From: Molossus alvarezi
Taxonomy: Eukaryota; Chordata; Mammalia; Chiroptera; Molossidae
Assembly (NCBI GenBank): GCA_037176705.1
Contig: CM073886.1
Span: 15,336,501 to 15,400,500 of the forward strand
Direction: 5' to 3'
DNA length: 64,000 nt
Shown here: piece by piece, positions 50,451-62,483 of the stretch
Layout of the letters: every line of letters starts with the position of its first letter
Position numbering within the stretch: the stretch's first letter is position 1
Made by a program: the position numbers and the translations under genes
The notes under the pieces: generated by a model
The model's database searches: none
The model's input: the letters and a program-made list of their open reading frames with translations, nothing else
Told to the model about the DNA's origin: nothing

Positions 50451-53081
50451 TGGGCACTCAAGGGGACCGTGTGGACCCGGCTAAAAAGATCTCTGAAGTG
50501 AGGGGCTGGGCTCTTGCCTTACAACTTCTTTGAGGGGCATTTACTAGCGGTATGGAGGAATTGGGGGTTCAGAGACACACCTGCTGTTTGGAGCAGCAGG
50601 GACCGAAATGAGTGGGAGGGCACTTTGCTGAAAGAAGTCACCAATGCTGCTTTAAAGCAGAGTTCTGAGGCGAGGCCCATGGCGGGGTGGGAGGCGAACA
50701 CTACAGAGAATACTCAAAATCCTCAGCTGAATACAAACCCTTAGGTCCCTTTAATGACTTCCCACCGTCCACTTGGAAGTCTACACCCAGAACGGAGAGT
50801 TGCTGTAGCACACGCAGTAGCCATTTTGCGAATAGGCCCTGAGGTGGGGCCTGGGATTTGCGGGTAGCAGAATCTGGACCACTTCTCCCCCGCCCGCAGG
50901 AACCCAGATGGTGATGTGCAGCCATGGTGCTATGTGGCCGAGACAGAGGAGGGCATCTATTGGCGCTACTGTGACATCCCCACGTGTCACAGTGAGTGGG
51001 CCCAGCTGGACAAGAGTGGGAACACTAGGCTGCCTGAGTGGAGTTCACTTTTGGAGGCACGGGACAGACCCTGACTCCCCTGCCTCCTCAGTGCCAGGGT
51101 ACCTGGGCTGCTTCGTGGACTCGGGAGCACCTCCGGCCCTCAGCGGCCCCAGTGGCACCTCAACGAAGCTCACGGTCCAGGTGTGCCTTCGCTTCTGCCG
51201 CATGAAGGGCTACCAGGTACTGCCCACAGGCCCAGACCAGTGACCCCTGACCTTGACCGAAATCAGAACCGAAATAAACTCCCAACTCTGACACCAAACC
51301 TTGACACTGATCTCTGAACCTCCGTTTCGATTCCCACTTTCGAGCCCGACCCCTGGCTCCCACTACCCCACCCTTACCCCAGACCCTGCCCTTGGCGTCA
51401 CCCAGTCTGTGCTCCCAGCTGGCGGGCGTGGAAGCTGGCTACGCCTGCTTTTGTGGCTCTGAAAGCGACTTGGCTCGGGGTCACCCGGCCCCAGCCACCG
51501 ACTGTGACCAGATCTGCTTCGGCCACCCGGGGCAGCTGTGCGGTGGCGATGGGCGCCTGGGAGTCTACGAAGGTGAGGAGTGGGCGAAGATAAGGGGGTG
51601 AAGGTTCGAAATGTGGGAAATGTGGGACGGGGAGGTCGTAGGCTGGGGACCGGCCAAGAAAGTTATTGAGTTGAGGGCGGGGTCTGAAGAGGGGACTGGG
51701 CTTAACCTGGGGGCCAAGGACGGGGTCTGGGGCTGAGACCTGGATTTGAGGAGGGAATCAATGTAAATTTATGGAAGAGGGGCCGGAGAATGCGCTTGGG
51801 TCAGCCTGGGGACTGGGCCTAGCTGGACAGAGGCGGGACTTTGGTTTGGAGCCCTGCTGGGTGAAGTGATGCCTGCCGATCTCTGGATTCTGACCGCCGG
51901 TGCCGCCCACAGTGTCAGTGGGCTCCTGTCAGGGGAACTGGACCGCACCTCAGGGCGTCATCTATTCCCCGGATTTCCCGGACGAGTACGGGCCGGACCA
52001 GAACTGCAGCTGGGCACTTGGCCCGCCGGGTGCCGCTCTGGAGCTCACCTTCCGACTCTTTGAGCTGGCGGACCCGCGCGACCGGCTGGAGCTGCGCGAC
52101 GCGGCCTCAGGCAGCTTGCTCCGCGCCTTCGACGGTGCCCGCCCGCCGCCGACCGGGACGCTGCACCTGCGCGCAGCTGCGCTGCTTCTCACCTTTCGCA
52201 GCGACGCGCGTGGCCATGCGCAGGGCTTCGCGCTCACCTACCGTGGTGAGGCCCCGCCCTATCCCCCCTCGGCCCACTCCCCAGCTACCCTGCCTCACAC
52301 CCCTCTCTGCAGGTGTGCAGGACACCGTGGAGAACCCGGTGCTCCCCAAGGGCTCCGCCCAGACCCCTGCGGCGCTCCCCGACAGGACCAATGTGAGCTG
52401 TAGCCCCCGGCCTGGGGCTCCGGAGGCCGCAATGGGGGGTGAGACAGGAGCTTGGGATGGAAGGGAATTTGGGGAGCAGGCCCTTTGGAGCCCTGTCCTC
52501 ACTGTACCCGTGTGCCCACAGCCCGAGTCTTCTCGACTGTGATAGCCGTCTCAGTGATACTGCTGCTTCTGCTGCTGTTGCTGCTGATGTCGCTACTGCG
52601 CCTGCTGCGTCCACGGTGCGGGCGCTGGGGCAGGGCCTGAGGGTAGCCCAGCAGGGCAGCTGGGAGCCTGACGATTCGGTGCCCAGGGGTGTCGTGGGGG
52701 ACGGGCTGGTGGGAAGCTGGGACCCAGGAAGGGAATAGAGGTGGAACTTCTAGGGTCTTAAGGGACAAGGCCTTGGGTTCACACAGGGAATCAAGCCTGG
52801 GATCACAGGTGAAGCAGGATGCTGGAGGTGAACTGGCTGGGTATTAGGCTGACGTCTGCTCCCTCTCTAGGAGCTGTCTGCTGGCTCCAGGAAAAGGGCC
52901 CCAGCCGTTGAGGCCTTCCCAAGGCTCTGAGAGAAGCTGGGCCGTGTGGTACCGCCGTCCTGGAGGGGTGGCACTGCCCTGCTCCCCTGGAGACCCCCAG
53001 GCTGAAGGTCTAGCCTCCAATTATCGCCCCTTGAGCGCCTCCAGCCAGAGTTCCCTGCGTTCACTCATCTCTGCTCTCTGA
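49758..53081 (+). CDS. KREMEN2: KREMEN2, kringle-containing transmembrane protein 2
   Basis: Nine coding exons: 49758-49854, 50092-50266, 50900-50991, 51092-51216, 51419-51572, 51913-52245, 52313-52438, 52522-52615 and 52871-53081, total 468 aa (human 462). Order: leucine-rich signal peptide (about 1-25), kringle domain (about 37-118), WSC domain (about 120-213), CUB domain (about 218-323), a short stalk, one membrane helix (about 371-393, leucine-rich) and a cytoplasmic tail ending SLRSLISAL. N-glycosylation sequons appear as NRT, NWT, NCS and NVS. The human protein is a cell-surface receptor for Dickkopf proteins that promotes removal of LRP5/6 and so dampens Wnt signalling. The ATG is followed by an uninterrupted signal sequence, which supports this start. 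Confidence 0.96.
50092..50991 (+). other. KREMEN2: KREMEN2 kringle-coding exons
   Basis: Exons 2 and 3 encode CFQVNGADYRG, GRPCLFWDQ, AHNFCRNPDGD and PWCYV...YCDIPTC. All kringle cysteines and the FCRNPDGD core are intact. Confidence 0.9.
51092..51572 (+). other. KREMEN2: KREMEN2 WSC-coding exons
   Basis: Exons 4 and 5 encode YLGCFVDSG, VCLRFCRMKGY, YACFCGSESD and CGGDGRLGVYE. The cysteine pattern of the WSC fold is complete. The exon junction is in phase 0. Confidence 0.88.
51913..52245 (+). other. KREMEN2: KREMEN2 CUB-coding exon
   Basis: One exon covers nearly the whole CUB domain (CQGNWTAPQGVIYSPDFPDEY, NCSWALGPPG, HAQGFALTYR). Very CpG-rich, so a hotspot for sequencing gaps. Confidence 0.88.
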
Positions 53082-53438
53082 CTCAGGACCCCGAGGGTCC
53101 ACTGGATCCTGTAACTGTGGGATGGCACCTGAGACGCTGTGCTGCACTCTACCTTGGCCTTCACTTTTTAAAGGGCAGCTCTGCCTCTGGTCATCTCTCA
53201 GAGGCCAGACTTCTGACAGGAAGCATCTGGTACTATTATTGGGAACTTGGCCTGACTCTAGGTATCCCAATGGTCGAGGCCAAATGACAAGAGGAACTGG
53301 CTCCTCTCCTCATAGACCTTGATACGGAGGTGTGTGATTTCAAGGATCTTTGAGCCCCTCTTGGGGTGGTCCTGGACTACGCCCTAAGTGAAATGTGAGA
53401 GGACAACAAAAGTGGTCAAAGACCAGATACAGACTTTG

Positions 53439-53444
53439 AATAAA
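53439..53444 (+). terminator. KREMEN2: KREMEN2 poly(A) signal
   Basis: AATAAA 358 bases after the stop codon, the first in this 3' UTR. Confidence 0.75.
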
Positions 53445-53449
53445 GGACC

Positions 53450-54177
53450 TATTTTGGTATAGGGCTCTGCAAATCTTTAAGTGGTGGTAAGTTATGTTGA
53501 TGAGGATACTGAAGCCAAGGGTTGGTTTTGTCCATGCAAATTAAGGGCGTTACACGAAAAGGGCTGAGGAATCGCCCAGGCAGAAGGATGAGTGGGCGGG
53601 GTCCTGGAGAGAAAAAGGCCTGCTGTGAGCCAGATTAAGCGGAAGAAGGAATGCCTTCCTGGCCCACCTTTATTATGAACCCAAGCGGGGACTGACCCTT
53701 CTCCCCTAGCTACTTGTCCTCTTCCTCCCCTTCATTTCCTGCCTGCCTTGGGTGGGGCCAAAGATACACTTTGTGAGATATAACAGAGAGTTTGGTGGAG
53801 CTCAAACTCAAAGAAGCCTGACCCGAAGGGTGAGACGCCAGGAGTGTCAGGAACATCCATAGAGGCCTGGACATCTCAGCGCGCCTTGCTGCGCTCCGGG
53901 GAAGCCGGGCCTGTGGAGAGGTGACCCCTGGAGTGGGGGTGTGCAGGCTCTAGACCTGACCCGTCCAAACGGCCCGGGTTGGCAGCACCTTGGACAGAGC
54001 CCGGGCTGCGAGGGTGGCGTTGGGTGTGGGGTTGTGCTGGGAAGGGTGGGTGCCCAAGGGTATGTTGACTTGGGGCTCGCACACAGAAAGCAGAGCACGC
54101 AATGCGGCGGGACGAGAGGCGCCCAGGTCACTCGGCAAAGCCACCGGGACCTAGAACATCGGGTTCCAAGCCACTCC
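53450..54177. other. Spacer between KREMEN2 and PAQR4
   Basis: No gene or repeat recognised. The open frames at 53847-54213 are GC-rich shadows. Confidence 0.45.
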
Positions 54178-54690
54178 ATGCAAATAAGACTGGCACTGCA
54201 TATATTATGCTAAGAGGGTGCTGGCCTGGGTGGCCTCGGGGCGGGGCCACCCTGTCAGCTGTTCCCATTGGCTCCCACAGCGTCTATGTCTGGAGCCCAG
54301 TGTGCAAATCGCTGGTGGGATGGCAGGGGTGGTTAGTTGGGGCGGAGCCTTGCGTCCCTTCCCGCGTCCGGCCGCACCCGTCCTCAGTGCCTCAGAAAGA
54401 CTACTGGTCGCCGCTGCCTCCTCGAACTGTCCCTGCGGCACGCCTGCACTGGCGGAACAGCCGCACTGAGCTCCAGCGGCCCGCGCATTCCCAGCCTCCG
54501 CCCTGGCGCGGGGGCGCAGGGCCCGCGCTTGCGCAGCGCAAGAGGGGCGCGAGCAGGGACCCCCCGGACCAGCGCGTGCGCGAACCGAGCATTGGACGGT
54601 GGGCAGGCGCAGGGATGAGCCTCTCTCCACTGCAGCCCCACTGAGGAGGCTGGGGCTTAAGAGCACGGGCTGCCCACGCCGGGCTGGGCC
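54178..54690 (+). promoter_or_regulatory. PAQR4: PAQR4 promoter and 5' UTR, CpG-rich
   Basis: Contains an octamer ATGCAAAT (54178-54185), an inverted CCAAT box ('CCCATTGGC', about 54264), an NRF1-like 'GCGCGTGCGCG' (54572-54582) and 'ATTGG' (54591-54595). CpG density is high from 54360 on, typical of a housekeeping promoter without TATA box. Confidence 0.6.
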
Positions 54691-57014
54691 ATGGCGTTCC
54701 TGGCCGGGCCGCGCCTTCTGGACTGGGCCAGCTCACCGCCGCACCTGCAGTTCAACAAGTTCGTGTTGACCGGCTACCGGCCAGCCAGCAGCGGCTCCGG
54801 CTGCCTGCGCAGCCTCTTCTACCTGCACAATGAGTTGGGCAACATCTACACGCACGGTGAGCTGCGCCCCACATCCCATACCCGTGGTAGCCCTGCCTGC
54901 GCCAGGCCCCTGGTCGAGGAGTGCCCCAGCGACCAGGTCCTGGGGCTGCCCTGGCCCTGGTATTGCCAGGAGCCACGGTGACAAAGCTGCCATTGTCCCG
55001 GACGGCAATGTCCGCTTCCGCTACCCCTACAGGGGCCCCCAGGGCAGGCAAGGGAAGCAGAGTCGGGGACCAAGTCTGCTTAATCCTTCTGAGCCACGGA
55101 GAGAAGCAGCCTGGTGTCCGGCCCCTTCGTAATCCTGGCCCCCTGCGTACCCCGCCCCCTCCCAGCCAGCACCCATCTGGGACCTGGGTGTTGACTTGGC
55201 CCAGAAGGGTTCCAGGAGCAAAAGCCAGGCCCGAGCCCCTCCCTGTCCGGAGCAGCACAGTCTTGGGGCTCCGCCTGGTGGAGACACTCCCCACCCCCAC
55301 CCCGCCCCACAGGCGCCGGGCCCCTCCTCCACAGCTCTCTGGAGCTGTGCTGACACAGCCCTGTCCGTCCTTGGCCTGCCCTGGCCAAGAGAGGGCCCCA
55401 GAGAAGGCTAGGCCCAGCCTTAGTACCTACCCTACTAGGGGACTGTGGCCTGGCTAGACCCTGCTGAAAGTGGGCAGCCAGCAGCGCCAGCCTGTAGTGC
55501 CCACCTTTGACCCCTTTGAGGGCAATGTCAGAGTGCCAGCAGGGCGAGGTAGGATGCCTGGGCTGGGAGGAATTGCACTCTCAGAGCAGGTGTCTGGGGA
55601 GATGGAACAAGCTTCTTTCTGTTCCCTTGCCTTGCCTTGCCTAGCCCCTTTTGGAAAATAGAAGGGCCCAAAGCCTTCAATTGTCTGGTCACTTATGGAA
55701 AAGAGAGGACACGGGGGTGGGAGGAACAAGCTAAGTGGCCCTGGGATCTGCTATCATTGCCTACATGTCCTTTTCAGAACTCAGCTTGAGTCATGTCTCC
55801 TCCATGTTTCTGTGACACATGGAGGCCAGATTTGGGGTTTGGGGTCCCTTGCTTTCTGTGGATGTTAAGTCATATGGCTGCAGGGGTGACAGCAGCTTGG
55901 GAGTTAGACTGCCTGGGTTCTCTCCTACTTGCTGGAGTCACCTGGGACAGGTTACTCAGTTTATTCACCTGCAAAGTGGGGATAACGATCTCTTCTACTT
56001 CCAGAACTATTGTGAGCCTGCTGAGTAAGTAAAGTTCCTGAAGGCCTTCCTCTGTCTCAGGTCTGGCGATAGCTGTCTATCACTGTTGTCAAGACCTGTC
56101 TTGCTCTCATTCCTCTCATGTTATCTCTAGACTGTGGACTCCTTGAGGACATGACCTGTCCTCTGTGCTGAAGCTGTGTGATGGATAACTGTTTCCCTCC
56201 CCCAGGGCTGGCCCTGCTGGGCTTCCTGGTGCTGCTGCCAATGACCATGCCCTGGGGTCAGCTGGGCAAGGATGGCTGGCTGGGAGGCACACACTGTGTG
56301 GCCTGCCTGGCACCACCTGCAGGCTCTGTGCTCTACCATCTCTTCATGTGCCACCAAGGGGGCAGCCCTGTGTACACTCGGCTCCTTGCCCTGGATATGT
56401 GTGGGGTCTGCCTCGTCAACACCCTCGGTGAGCCAAAGGATGGGGTGGGGAGCTAGAAGAATGGAAGCTGGGGGGGCAACTGGGGAGGGGGAAGCAGGGG
56501 ACACTCACATGAGTCCTGGGTAGAAAGGGCAGGCAGACCCCAAACTGATGTGCCCTCTCCTGCCTTTCTCCTCTGTGCAGGGGCCCTGCCCATCATCCAC
56601 TGCACCCTGGCCTGCAGGCCCTGGCTGCGCCCAGCTGCTCTGGTGGGCTACACCATGCTGTCAGGTGTGGCTGGCTGGAGGGCCCTCACCGCCCCCTCCA
56701 CCAGTGCCCGACTCCGAGCTTTTGGTTGGCAGGCTGGTGCCCGCCTCCTGGTGTTTGGGGCCCGGGGAGTGGGACTGGGCTCTGGAGCTCCAGGCTCCCT
56801 GCCCTGCTACCTTCGCATGGATGCCCTAGCACTGCTTGGGGGACTAGTGAATGTGGCCCGTCTGCCAGAACGCTGGGGACCAGGCCGCTTCGACTACTGG
56901 GGCAACTCACACCAGATCATGCACCTGCTCAGTGTGGGCTCCATCCTGCAGCTGCACGCTGGTGTTGTGCCTGACCTGCTCTGGGCCGCCCACCACGCCT
57001 GTCCCCTGGACTGA
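54691..57014 (+). CDS. PAQR4: PAQR4, progestin and adipoQ receptor family member 4
   Basis: Three coding exons, 54691-54856, 56206-56427 and 56581-57014, all joined in phase 1, give 273 aa, the same as human. Starts MAFLAGPRLLDWASSPPHLQ. It is a seven-helix membrane protein of the PAQR/hemolysin III superfamily. The three metal-site motifs are intact: ExxNxxTH (E48, N51, T54, H55), SxxxH (S96, H100) and HxxxH (H240, H244). Members resemble ceramidases. PAQR4 is reported in the Golgi, with effects on ceramide and on CDK4 stability. The ATG at 54691 follows a GC-rich leader and matches human. Confidence 0.97.
54857..56205 (+). other. PAQR4 intron 1 with a MIR fossil
   Basis: No other exon seen. 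A MIR SINE (plus strand, about 55880-56035: 'TTAGACTGCCTGGGTTCTC', 'AAGTGGGGATAACGATC') lies near its 3' end. Confidence 0.65.
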
Positions 57015-57830
57015 GCCACCGCCCACACATCATGCCAGCCTGCCCAGTCTTCTAGGGCCAACACCAGTCTTCCTTCCTTCTGCTGATCTGCAAGGGACTG
57101 GCTCCCTGGATGCCTCCCAGCTGGGAGCCCTTGTCTGTTTACCCATTCTTCCCTGTGGATGGGCCTCTCCTCCCACCCACACCTCAGAGCTCCAGCTTCC
57201 TCCCCTGCCTTCATCCAGGGCACTGTCGTCCTGTGCAGGCTAGAAGGAAACTGGTCCTTCTCTGGGCCTCAGTTTACCCTCTGTGACCTGTGAGGGTTGG
57301 GCCAGAGGGACGCTGGTGTTAGTCTTGCTCTGACGGCTAGAGTCCTGCCAGCCCAGAGCCATAGCCCCACCCTTCCCTTCCTCAGGCCCTCATGTAAGGT
57401 ACCTTGTGGGTGGCTGGCCTGGCCACCAGCCCATGTTTCCTGACCTTCATCTTCTGGCCCTGCATGCCAGCTCTCCCAGCACCTGAAGCTCACCCACCTC
57501 TTTTCCCTTCTATACAGACTGGAGTGAGAGGTTTGGGCAGCAGGACTATCCCCTTATTCTAGGACCATGGGGCAGAAGGACTGCTGCTGCTTTTTCCAGG
57601 CAACTGGCACAGATGTAAAGAGCTGAGTGGCCCTGGACCACTGGGCTGGGGGCCCACCCTCCACCTTGAGTGCCATGTTCTGACGGCTCAACCTGCCACT
57701 GGGGACATGCCTGCTCAGGAAATCTCTGTTCCACACAGCATGGGGCTCCCAGCTGTAATCTGTTGGCCTGGGCCCTGCAGCAGGGCTCAGCCTCAGCCCA
57801 TCCCAGGGCCCTCAGATCCTGGGCGACATC

Positions 57831-57836
57831 AATAAA
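57831..57836 (+). terminator. PAQR4: PAQR4 poly(A) signal
   Basis: AATAAA in 'CATCAATAAAATGG', 817 bases after the stop, close to the opposing PKMYT1 signal. Confidence 0.8.
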
Positions 57837-57899
57837 ATGGGCAGGAAGTACTGTGTTGCCATGCAAGCAAGCTTGGGTACTCCCAAGACTCAGATACTT

Positions 57900-57905
57900 T
57901 TTATT
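57900..57905 (-). terminator. PKMYT1: PKMYT1 poly(A) signal
   Basis: AATAAA on the minus strand (TTTATT on plus), about 105 bases after the PKMYT1 stop codon. Confidence 0.75.
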
Positions 57906-58009
57906 ACATGGCCAGTCAGAAGCGACTACTGGAGTTCCCAGAGGGACCCCAGCCTCCAGGAGGATGGGGAAGGAGCTAAAAGGTTAAAAGAACCAAAGCT
58001 GAAATGGGC

Positions 58010-61000
58010 TCAGGTTGGGCCCAGTGAGTCCTCAAATAGGCTGAGAAGGTTCCGAGGCTCAAAGGAGGGGAAAGAGCCCTGAGGGGGCTCACAGTCAATG
58101 TCACTTAGGTCCAGGGAATCCCTGGGGAAAAAGAGAGACAAAAGACACTCAGGATTCAAAAGGACTCCCCCAACTCCCTACCTCTGACCCTGGGCCTACT
58201 CACCTCAGTGTGTGCCTGCTCTGGGGGGTTGAAGAGGTGCTCCTGGCAGCCCTGGCCAGGATGGCCTCTGGAGAGAGCGAGGGCCTGCACGGGGTGGGTG
58301 AAACAAGCAGGGTGTCAAGTGGTGGGGAGTGCACGGGGAGGAGGCTTGGGGACAACAAGATCCACCTTGACCGTGTGCAGTCTCCTGCTGGACACAGGCA
58401 GGGGCCACAGTTGAGGACAATGAAAGGAAGATGCCCTTTGAAAAAATCACTTTCACAACTTTTAGTCTACCTGATCACACTCAAAGGCCACCTCTGTCCC
58501 TTTTCAGAACACCTGGGCTTCAGATGAGCTGGCTTTGAAGTGAACCTGTAGTAAATGAAGCTTATCTTATCTCACACTTCACATCTGCTTTTAGGTGTCC
58601 CTATGACAACAGGGTGACATTTTTTTTCTCTCTCTCTTTTTTTTTAAATCCTCACCTGAGGATGTTTTTTATTTACTTTTTGGAGAGAGAGGGAGAGAGA
58701 ACATGGGTGTGAGATAGAAACATCGATCGGTTACCTCCCATACACATCCCAGCTGTGGATCAAACCCACAACCTATGTATGTGCCCTGACTGGGAATTGA
58801 ACCTGCAACTGTTTGGTGCACAGGACAATGCTCCAACCAACTAAGCCACTCAGCAGGTCAACACTGGGGTAACATTTTTGTAAAGAAGGGGTTAATGGTG
58901 TGATTTCTCCTGAGAACTGTCTGCCCTGAGCATGTGGTTTTCCTTTGCCACAGTTTCTTAATTACAGCTTCTTACTTGGCCATCAGGCACCTAGGACTAA
59001 GGAATTCTTCCCAGGATTGGGGCTTGCCAGGCTCTGGGAACTTTGTCCCCTGAAAAGGACAATGCCTCGTTCCTGGGCACTGACAGCCTTGACTGGGGTT
59101 GGGGCTACACCGTCTAGCTCTCCATAGTGTGGCAGCACCCTAAGTGTGAAGGTGCCAGTTCTACTGTACTCTGCAAAGCAGCCATTCCACACTCTGAGCT
59201 TAGAAGAAACAGCTGCATTCAAACCAGGCTGCACTCCCACCAGCCTTGGTGCCCTTCCCAGGGTATGATGGGGGCCAGGTTTGTGGGAGGGGGTCCCTGT
59301 TCATCACTAATCCCCATGGAGCCTGGCCTCTGTATGGGGTTTGGCCATGCTAACAGCACATCTCCCTACTCCCACTCATCCGTCTTGAGCTCTCACCCTA
59401 TGCTGTCGTCATCCCAGTTGCTGGAGTGGCTGCTGTCCAGGAGGAAGCTGCAGGGCGGTGAGCCAGGCGGGGTGGCCGGAGGGCTCGGGGGCTGCAGCCA
59501 GCTGGCAGGGTGAGCCAGCCCATGCCAGAGCCAGCACAACAGGGCAAGCAGGGCCTGTGGGGAAAGGGGCCCAGGGAGGCTAGGCAGAACTCAGGGCCAG
59601 GGAGCAGGGTAGACCAGCCTGTTACCTTTACTAGGCTTACCTGCCACAGGGCCCACCCTCGACTCAGGGCTTCAGCAGCCATGTACCACAGGACACTCCA
59701 GGGCTGTGGCTGCCTGAGCATAGGCAGGGCCAGCAGGGCCTCGGCTGTGGCCCGCAGCTTGGGATCAGGCTCCAGCATCATGATGAGGACAGACCGTAGC
59801 TCAGAAGACAGGCCTGTCCACAGGGCAGGGCTACGTCAAGGATGACTGGGCCCTGAGCCCAGCAGTCTCCCATAGCCAGCCATTCTCTCCCACTGAGTCT
59901 GTAGCACCATGTTCCCTCCCATCCTTGTCTTCCACTCACCAGCAGTGAACTCGGGGGGCAGGTAGCCCTGGCGCAGCTGCTGCCAGCCTTCTCCGCCATG
60001 GGGCAGCTCCATGTTGCATGCCACTTCCAGGATGGTGAGACCCAGACTGGGGGAGAGGACAGGGATAGGGACAGAAGACAGGCAAGGTTAGCCTTGGGCC
60101 ACAGATCTCAGAGCCCCAGGATATCCCTGAGGGTGGGAAGGAGGGGCTGGGCGAAGGGGGTCTAAAAAGGCCTCAGCAGGGCTAATGAGGGGAACATGTC
60201 ACGAAGCATGGACCCAGTGCCCAGTGCGAGGCACAAACTACTATGGTGAGTCCTCCTGGTACCCCTACTAGATAGACACTAAGGTTATTAGTGTTACTAC
60301 CAGGGTCCTGTGGATATAGCTGGACAGACCATTAGAGGCAGAGCAATGGTTACCAGCATGGACCATGGAACACAATGCCTTGTTCAGTCCCAGCTTCACC
60401 ACCTGCTAACTGTGGACTATGGGCAAGTCCCTTAACCCCACTGTGCCCATTTCCCTATAAAAGGAATAATAATAGTCCCTTGTGGAGATGTGGTAAAGAG
60501 ATGGATAGAGCTAGTCAAGCAGCTTCAGATGATTCGCTGCTTAGACAGCCTGACTCTGTAGACCACCCTCAGCTATAGGATACGGCCTTCACCCCCTCAG
60601 GGCACTGTCTCCCAGCCTGAGGCCAAATCTTCCTGACTTTGGGCTAGGATGGCATTTCCCTCCCTCTGCTGACTGCACCCCCGCCAGGAAGGGCCTCCTA
60701 TGGCCCAGCCCTTACCTGAACACATCGGCTGCTGTCCCATAGGAGCCCTGCAGTAGCTCGGGGGCCATGTATCGGGGGTCTCCCTCCTGTGCCTCACCAG
60801 CTCCAGATGCATCCAGCTCCACCAGCAGCCCAAAGTCACCCAGTTTGCAGCGGCCCCGGGGCCCCAGGAAGATGTTGGCAGGCTTGATGTCAAGGTGAAC
60901 CAGGCCTTGGCCATGCAGGTGGGCCAGAGCGAGGAGGGTATCCCGTAGGTAGCCCCAGACCTGGGCCTCAGGCAGGCTAGTACCCCAGGTTTCACAGTGC

Positions 61001-62466
61001 TGCTGCAGGCTGGGCCCACACAGCTCTGTCTGCAGGTACAGGATGCCGCCCTCCTCCCAGGCTCGCTCCAGCCTCACACAGCATGGGTGCTGCCCCACTT
61101 TCTCATGGCCGCTGACCTCAGCCAGCTTTCGGGCCCGGTCCTTGGGGCCCCGGAATGGTGACATGGAGCGCTTTATTGCATAGAGCTGGCCATCTTCCTT
61201 GGAGCGCACCTGGAAGGGAGACAGTGCCCACAGGTGGGGTGGGAGGTAACATAACCAGTTAGCAGAACAATACAGCATATTCTATTAAGACTTCACATGT
61301 GTGGAAGGTGCAGCATGGCATCTTCTTTAGAGACCCCTGCACACACAATAGCAAGACCAGAGAGACCAACCTCCACCCAGGGCACTGGTTCACTGGAGGC
61401 CCAAGGAAGAGATAGGGCAGACCTTAAGTACTAACCTGGATGGTCTTTCAGACTATTGTGAAGCTTAAAAAGCTGGCTACAGAACAATACAGGCAATGTG
61501 ATCCACTGTGTAGAATATTAATGGGTTTGTCTCTATATGGTCAATTCTAGAGATGTATAGAGAAAATTCTGGAAGGAAGGATGACCACCTGAGAAGCCCA
61601 GTGGTTTCCTCTGGGAAGAAGAGCTAATCTAGGGGCCCATGTTGTTTGTAGTACTTGTGTAAGAAAAAATACCATTTTAAAGGAAATATAAATTATTGGA
61701 AAATGTATTTTAAGAAAAAAAGGCGGTGTACAGGATATAGTCTAAGTGTCTGGGGCGTGGGAGGTGGCAGGGGGCAGGGTTACGCACTGCATTCTGGGGG
61801 CCAGGCAGAGCTTGCCAAGAACCCCAGCACAGCTGGCTCCAGGGTGGGAGGAGATGGTAGCTGGGAGCCACTGCCAGGTGTGCCAGGCTCTGGACAAGGG
61901 GAGAGTGTAACTGATGAGGCCCTCGAAGGGGTCTGTGTTGGGGGTTATGAGAAAGAAGCCAAATCAAACACTGAGGAGGGGTGTCTGTCAGCCCAGGAGA
62001 GATGGGCTATCGAGAGAAGGGGAACAGGCTGCCCAGGATACTATCCCATCTAGGTAGGGGGAGGGAGGCAAGGGGGCTCCTCCAGACAGGCCTATAGAGC
62101 TGTCAATCCACTTACCTTGAAGACCTCTCCATAAGAGCCATGACCCAGGCGTCCAAGTCTCTGGAAATTCTGCTGGAAGAAGGACTCCGGCCGGCTTGGG
62201 TCATAACCAGGGCTCTGCAGGGTCTCAGAGGCTTTGCCTTGAAATGACACCCTCCGGGGTTGGGGCTGGTGCCAGCCTGGGGTCCGAGGAGGAAAGAGGC
62301 GACTGATGGGGATACTGCCCTTGGCAGGGGGTCGGGGGGGAAGGCTCCTACTAAGCCCCCTGGGCCTCTTGAGGGAAAAACCAGGTTCTGCATGGCGGAA
62401 GTAGGCTGGGACTGGGGTGGGGGTACCACTCAGAGGTGGTGGGGTATCCTCTGTGGGCACAGGCAT
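58010..62466 (-). CDS. PKMYT1: PKMYT1, membrane-associated CDK1-inhibitory kinase (Myt1)
   Basis: Seven coding exons in transcript order: 62466-62116, 61209-60716, 60046-59940, 59813-59641, 59554-59397, 58284-58204 and 58121-58010, total 491 aa. Kinase domain about residues 101-350: glycine loop GHGSYGEV (108-115), lysine K130 in YAIKRS, catalytic HLDIKPAN (D224; HLD in place of the usual HRD, normal for Myt1) and DFG (D242). A hydrophobic [10 protein letters not shown] segment (about 369-380) anchors it to ER/Golgi membranes. The tail with [12 protein letters not shown] holds the cyclin-binding part. It phosphorylates CDK1 on Thr14 and Tyr15 and so delays mitosis. The start equals methionine 10 of the longer human form; the first coding exon begins at 62483. 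Confidence 0.95.
58637..58860 (-). mobile_element. Ves-type SINE in a PKMYT1 intron
   Basis: Element from 'TAAATCCTCACCTGAGGATG' to 'AACTAAGCCACTCAGCAGG', in the same orientation as PKMYT1. Confidence 0.85.
60335..60500 (+). mobile_element. MIR fossil in a PKMYT1 intron
   Basis: 'GTCCCAGCTTCACCACCTGC', 'TGGGCAAGTCCCTTAACCCC' and 'GGAATAATAATAGTCCC' give the MIR core in order. Confidence 0.8.
61210..62115 (-). other. PKMYT1 first coding intron
   Basis: Unique sequence without SINEs. No further exon seen; the human gene also splits directly after the glycine loop here. Confidence 0.6.
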
Positions 62467-62483
62467 GACCAGCACAGGAGGCC

